Source: [Phialemoniopsis] sp. UDSM-2020 (taxonomy: Eukaryota > Ascomycota > Sordariomycetes > Thyridiales > Thyridiaceae). From it: a DNA stretch of 64,000 nt. Below are positions 60,168 to 64,000 of the stretch, piece by piece. The position numbers and the translations under genes are program-made. The first letter of the stretch is position 1; the number at the start of each line of letters is the position of its first letter. A model generated the notes under the pieces. It ran no database searches. It was not told where the DNA came from and was given only the letters and a program-made list of their open reading frames with translations. The stretch spans positions 1,550,001 through 1,614,000 of the forward strand of contig JAEILZ010000004.1 of assembly GCA_018873225.1 (NCBI GenBank), read 5' to 3'.

Positions 60168-63100
60168 CCCGCTCGGCCTCTATGAGGATCGCCAGCTCCT
60201 CAGCGGCACGGCGACTTTCTAGTTGACCTGCAATGAATGGACAAAAGTACATCTGACCCCGGACATATCTCCGGCCCACGAAACCCCTGATCGACGGTCA
60301 GCTCCGGATCCTCAGTCTAGGCCTCTGGGCGGGTCGCATGGCTGTCTTGAGTTGCAGAGATCTCATTTCCAACGCCCCGCTCTCAAGATGCCTGCCACTT
60401 TGTGTCGAGTCTATCTATCGATCACTGAGCGGTCTAGAGTCGCTCAGCCTTTCAGCCAGTGGCCGACTTTTGTGGCAACCGCCAGCCACATTCTCTGGCT
60501 TGACTACCATGAACAGAATCACCCAGAGGTCTTGGCTTCGCATGGTAAACGCCCGATGCTGCCATGACAGCATCCTCCTGGGTCGCTCGGTGGGTGCCCG
60601 ACGGGTGTGTTCATTGTTCCTGATACTTCCGCGTATACTAGCCTCTTCATTTTACCCCTTGCGTCTATGGGCCGGACTAGAAGTCTAGAAACAAGAGGGA
60701 AGACGTCAAGGCCGTTGGGTACCATGAAAATGAGTGATCAATACACGTGCAAGGGTGTGCATATGGCCCTACCAACTCGATTTCGCATCATCCTCTTGGA
60801 ATGGCTTGGCGATAGTGGTGATGTGTGAAGATCAATTCTGCAGAAGCCTGCATCACACCCTCCTTGCAGACGGAAGCGGTGAGAGCAAGTGCGATACTCT
60901 GCGAGAGGCGCTGCCTTGCTGAGTGGCCGACTGCACTCCGTACATGGTCCGGCCACCGATTACTGGCTGTCTTTGCATCCCATCTGCCACTTGCACCATA
61001 CACAATTGCGACTACAGACGCGGCCAGTCTTAGCGGCCCGCACAAGGCTTGGTTCCGCGATTGGCCCAGCGAGGCTTGATTCCACCCGCACCCTTCGGGC
61101 ATTTTGTTCAGACAGACGCACCGGATTTACCATGCGCCACGCGGGATGTCCCATTCACTCTCGTGTTGGCTGGTGTACCCCGGGGGGAAGGCCTCCAGCA
61201 CTACACACCTCCCAGGCCCATACAATAACAAGACCATATCGATGGCTTTTGATGCCCGGCGTTCTGACGGGCTCCTATTATCCACTGTTATCAACCTGGT
61301 CCTGTCAACACAGGTCATCAACTGCAGACCGGTGAGCAAGGCTGCTATACCATGGGGTCGCTACTTTAACACTTACACCCCATTACATCAGTGGTGTGTG
61401 TCAAAGGAATGCTCCTCGGGGGCGTGGAAGACTGTCCATTGTCCAAAAATCGTCAGAAACACTGGTCCCGTGCCGTGTTTTCAGGCAGTCCCTAGCTTCG
61501 AGACGTGCGGTATCGGAATTCATCAAGACAAAACTACCCTTACGAGACAGACCGTTACAGGACACGGCAGGGACTAAGACAAAACCCTTCCCGCAAGCCC
61601 CTTTCCCCAGCCGCAGACGTGCCGTCCTCGTGAAGACCTGCTCTCTTTGAAATGCTTGTGCTAAAAGGACCAATGGGACTGCCTTGATGGGCTCGTGATG
61701 TTCCGGGACAGCCCATGGGGCTGCGATCTGCCCATCCCATCAGCCCTCAGCCATCTCCAACATGCATGTCATACCGTCTTTTCCTCTCCCGATTTGGAGG
61801 GGAGGCGTCACCGCCTGTCCCTGGTACCTGTTGGGCGCAAAAAGTAAGTTTCAATAGATACTGCAAGACCCGGGGAGTGGGCTCGCCTTGCACGCCCCAA
61901 GGACAAGGACCGGCGTTTGGCTGGGCCTTTTTCCTGTACGCGCAGGATACGGATGCGCAGTTCTTCCCAATGACAAGCTTGGAACATCACTGCACACATC
62001 ACCACACATCGTCGTTACCGCCCCTACCAGACCCATCCTCCGAATTAGACTTTCTGTGCACTCCCCCTTCCTTGACCGACTCTTCTCCGTCCGGGCCAGG
62101 TATTACATACACCCCGGAACAGTACACACAGCTCGAGGTACCGCTTTCTCAAAAGCTGTCTTGGAAGAAAACGTGTAATGCATATGAGACCCCGTGGTGC
62201 AGTCGCGGATCGGATCGCCATCCGGGACAGGGACATTCTCAGCCGGCCAGCCATTGAGACCCTGCCGTCACGTACCGCAGTACAGTACGGCTCGCATGGG
62301 AAGATCTGTACCGGGACAAAATACCATATTTATGACGAAACGATGAGGGTAAAGGGCCATGTGGCCCAGCCATGGGCAGCCAGTGCCCAAAGGGGGCCCA
62401 TCATGTAAGGCAGGAAGTCAAAATCTTAGGAATATTGGGATAGGTTGGGAAAGAGATTTGATAGATGATTATGTATGATACAGAGTTCGAGACAAAGCGC
62501 GACGGTCCGCTTCGGGATCGCCCAACCTCCCTCCGCCAGGGGGGGGTGAGAGGAAGTTTGCAGCAGCTTTGCCTTGACAGGTAGACAGCACCAAATGTCC
62601 ACGACAGGGAGACGGGGGAGTTGATGATGGAAAGTAGACAGATGTAGCTATGAGGCGACATCTTCCGCCAACACCCAGGATGGTGTCCTCTCATCCCCTT
62701 CCCTCCCCCCAAGAAAAACAGAACAGTAGTAGTGTAAAAATATGACAAGACATGAAATTTCAACATCTGACACAAGAGGTGTTCAGACAGCCATCCATCC
62801 CCCTATGCGCCTAGAAGCAGCCATCATGTAAGTGCTGTCGTCCTCATGATCAAAAAAACGCCACGCCCCCTTTTTGGTTTTCTAGTCGTCCATCAAGACA
62901 CCCCCTTTTTCTCCCTCGGAAAATGCAGCAGCGGAAAAGCCTCCCAACCACGCGATGCCCGGGACGCCCCTGGAAGGGCACCGAAGTCTCCCCTCCTACA
63001 ATGTAAGTAAAGAAAAAAAGTGATTCGCTCAAAGCAAAAGATCTCGTGCCGCTCTCGCCCGTCTCTCCGTTTTGCCCAATTACCATCCCTAATAGAATGC

Positions 63101-63298
63101 GCCAATTTTTCGCTTTGATTAGTTTGCTTGTTGAATTTCGTGTCCCGTCGTCTCTTCGTCATTGTGGTAGTAGTAATAGCAGTCAAGTTTTTTGTTGTGT
63201 GATCGTAGCCAGAGTAAGTAGAAACGCCTTGCTGTGTTTGTGCATGTTGGATGTTGTTGTTTCGTGCGTTTCATCCTGGTCATTCGTTTCGGTCGTGA
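60168..63298. other. Gene-free stretch between URM1 and a zinc-finger gene
   Basis: About 3.1 kb without a supportable gene. Short frames on both strands lack recognisable domains. The right part should be 3' untranslated sequence of the minus-strand zinc-finger gene, whose length is unknown. Confidence 0.45.
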
Positions 63299-63300
63299 AT

Positions 63301-63390
63301 GTCTGCTTCGGATTGCATACTTGGAGTCCATTCCGGATCTCAAGTTCACAAGTTTGCAAATGGACTCCAAGTACGCAATTCGCAGCAGAC
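63301..63390. repeat. Long inverted repeat (32-base arms) beside the zinc-finger stop codon
   Basis: Arms 63301-63332 and 63359-63390 are complementary at 29 of 32 positions, including an uninterrupted 15-base stretch next to the loop (TACTTGGAGTCCATT against its complement). The loop is 26 bases. On the minus strand it would lie 17 bases after the stop codon at 63407, so it falls in the 3' untranslated RNA of the zinc-finger gene. One mismatch becomes a U-G wobble in that RNA. Confidence 0.85.
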
Positions 63391-63406
63391 GTGAGAATCA
63401 GTAGTG

Positions 63407-64000
63407 TCAGTACATCCGCTCGCTGAAAGACAGGTCTCGGGCGTGATCATCCTCGTAGATACCATTGCCCGTGGTCGAAGAAGCGCCGCTGACCGTCATG
63501 GACTCGTGGTCGGCGTCGTACATGTCGTAGCCCACATGGTGGTCCCGAGGAAGCGACATGGGAATCATCAGGCCCTGGGGCACGACCCGGCCCGCAGCGT
63601 ACGCCGCCGCGTGATGATCCATACTCGGGAGGCCGTGTAAGGTGTTTTGCACGCGATACTGGGGCGGGATGCTCGGCGTAGGGCTGATGGGCGTGACCGG
63701 CATGGAGGGGCCGACCTTGCGGTCTCGACCGCGGCCCTTGATGCCCTTGTTGCTGTTCTTGTAGAGCGGGATGATGTATCTCAAGAACTCCTTGTCCTCC
63801 TCGGTCATGTCGCTGGCCGGCATGTTGATGTACTTCTCCTGCAGGACCTTGATGGTAGGTTCATGGAAGCGGTTCATGTGTGCCTGCATCGGCACAGTTA
63901 GTTGACATGCATAGAGAGAGCCTCAGGAACGTGAATGAGTACTCACCTTCAGGTTGCCGAGTTGGCTCAGTCTCTTGTTACAGCCATCCAACCTACACAC
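63407..64000 (-). CDS. C2H2 zinc-finger transcription factor, C-terminal part (cut by window edge)
   Basis: Exons 64000-63947 (incomplete) and 63883-63407 on the minus strand give the last 176 residues. The visible piece begins VCRLDGCNKRLSQLGNLK and continues, after an intron with donor GTGAGT, AHMNRFHEPTIKVLQEKYI. Together this is one zinc finger with C-x4-C and H-x4-H spacing, split by the intron. The QLGNLK...HMNRFH form resembles the last finger of Azf1-like fungal regulators. A basic segment (NKGIKGRGRDRKVG) and a low-complexity Pro/Met/His tail ending DLSFSERMY follow. More fingers are expected beyond the window edge. A strong hairpin lies in its 3' flank. Confidence 0.85.

Noticed and set aside
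61104..61577. 157-codon open frame downstream of URM1
   Set aside because: Composition is random-looking (many Cys, Ser, Thr), with no domain or signal peptide.

Overview
The window is nuclear DNA of a filamentous ascomycete, most likely a Sordariomycete. Evidence: short introns of about 50-95 bases with GTANGT donors, CTAAC-like branch sites and YAG acceptors; a 375-residue actin gene with five introns, the first right after ATGGAAG; fungal-only proteins (CYK3, FES1, GH3/GNAT-type acetyltransferase); and mixed strand use with intergenic gaps of 0.3-7 kb. No bacterial-type operon, CRISPR array, transposase, rRNA or tRNA was recognised.

Layout. 0-5.3 kb: a GNAT-domain gene that looks like the C-terminal part of the fungal GH3/GNAT fusion, then an orphan 16-codon piece of ubiquitin. 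5.3-15.3 kb: TSC2 (tuberin, minus) and CSE1 (importin-alpha exporter, plus), head to head. 15.3-22.3 kb: about 7 kb with no supportable gene. 22.3-32.5 kb, all plus strand: a disordered fungal protein with a PH-like N-terminus, GID7 (CTLH/WD40 ubiquitin ligase subunit) and VPS1 (dynamin-like GTPase). 32.8-39.0 kb, minus strand: an alpha-methylacyl-CoA racemase family enzyme ending in the peroxisomal signal SRL, and CYK3 (cytokinesis). 40.7-50.0 kb: a germinal-centre kinase, RAI1 (eight exons, one of only 8 bases), a secreted histidine acid phosphatase, MRPL7 (mitochondrial uL5) and FES1 (Hsp70 exchange factor). 52.3-60.2 kb: actin, a GGQ release-factor-like mitochondrial protein, a serine palmitoyltransferase small-subunit-like protein, and ELP2 and URM1 head to head. 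60.2-64 kb: a long gap ending in the 3' part of a C2H2 zinc-finger gene whose 3' flank carries a strong 32-base inverted repeat.

How the genes relate. Most are single housekeeping genes with no shared pathway. The clear exception is ELP2/URM1: Elongator and the Urm1 sulfur carrier make the two halves of the mcm5s2U34 modification on the same tRNAs, and here the two start codons are under 500 bases apart on opposite strands. TSC2 (TOR signalling), GID7 (metabolic degradation), VPS1 and the peroxisomal racemase all touch nutrient or organelle control, but nothing in the sequence links them directly.

Exon models were built by hand from splice consensus and reading phase. Every multi-exon model given sums to a whole number of codons, except the gene cut by the window edge. 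No database search was possible. I did not find a convincing undescribed multi-gene system; the best leads are the gene remnants, the microexon, the hairpin and the ELP2/URM1 pair.
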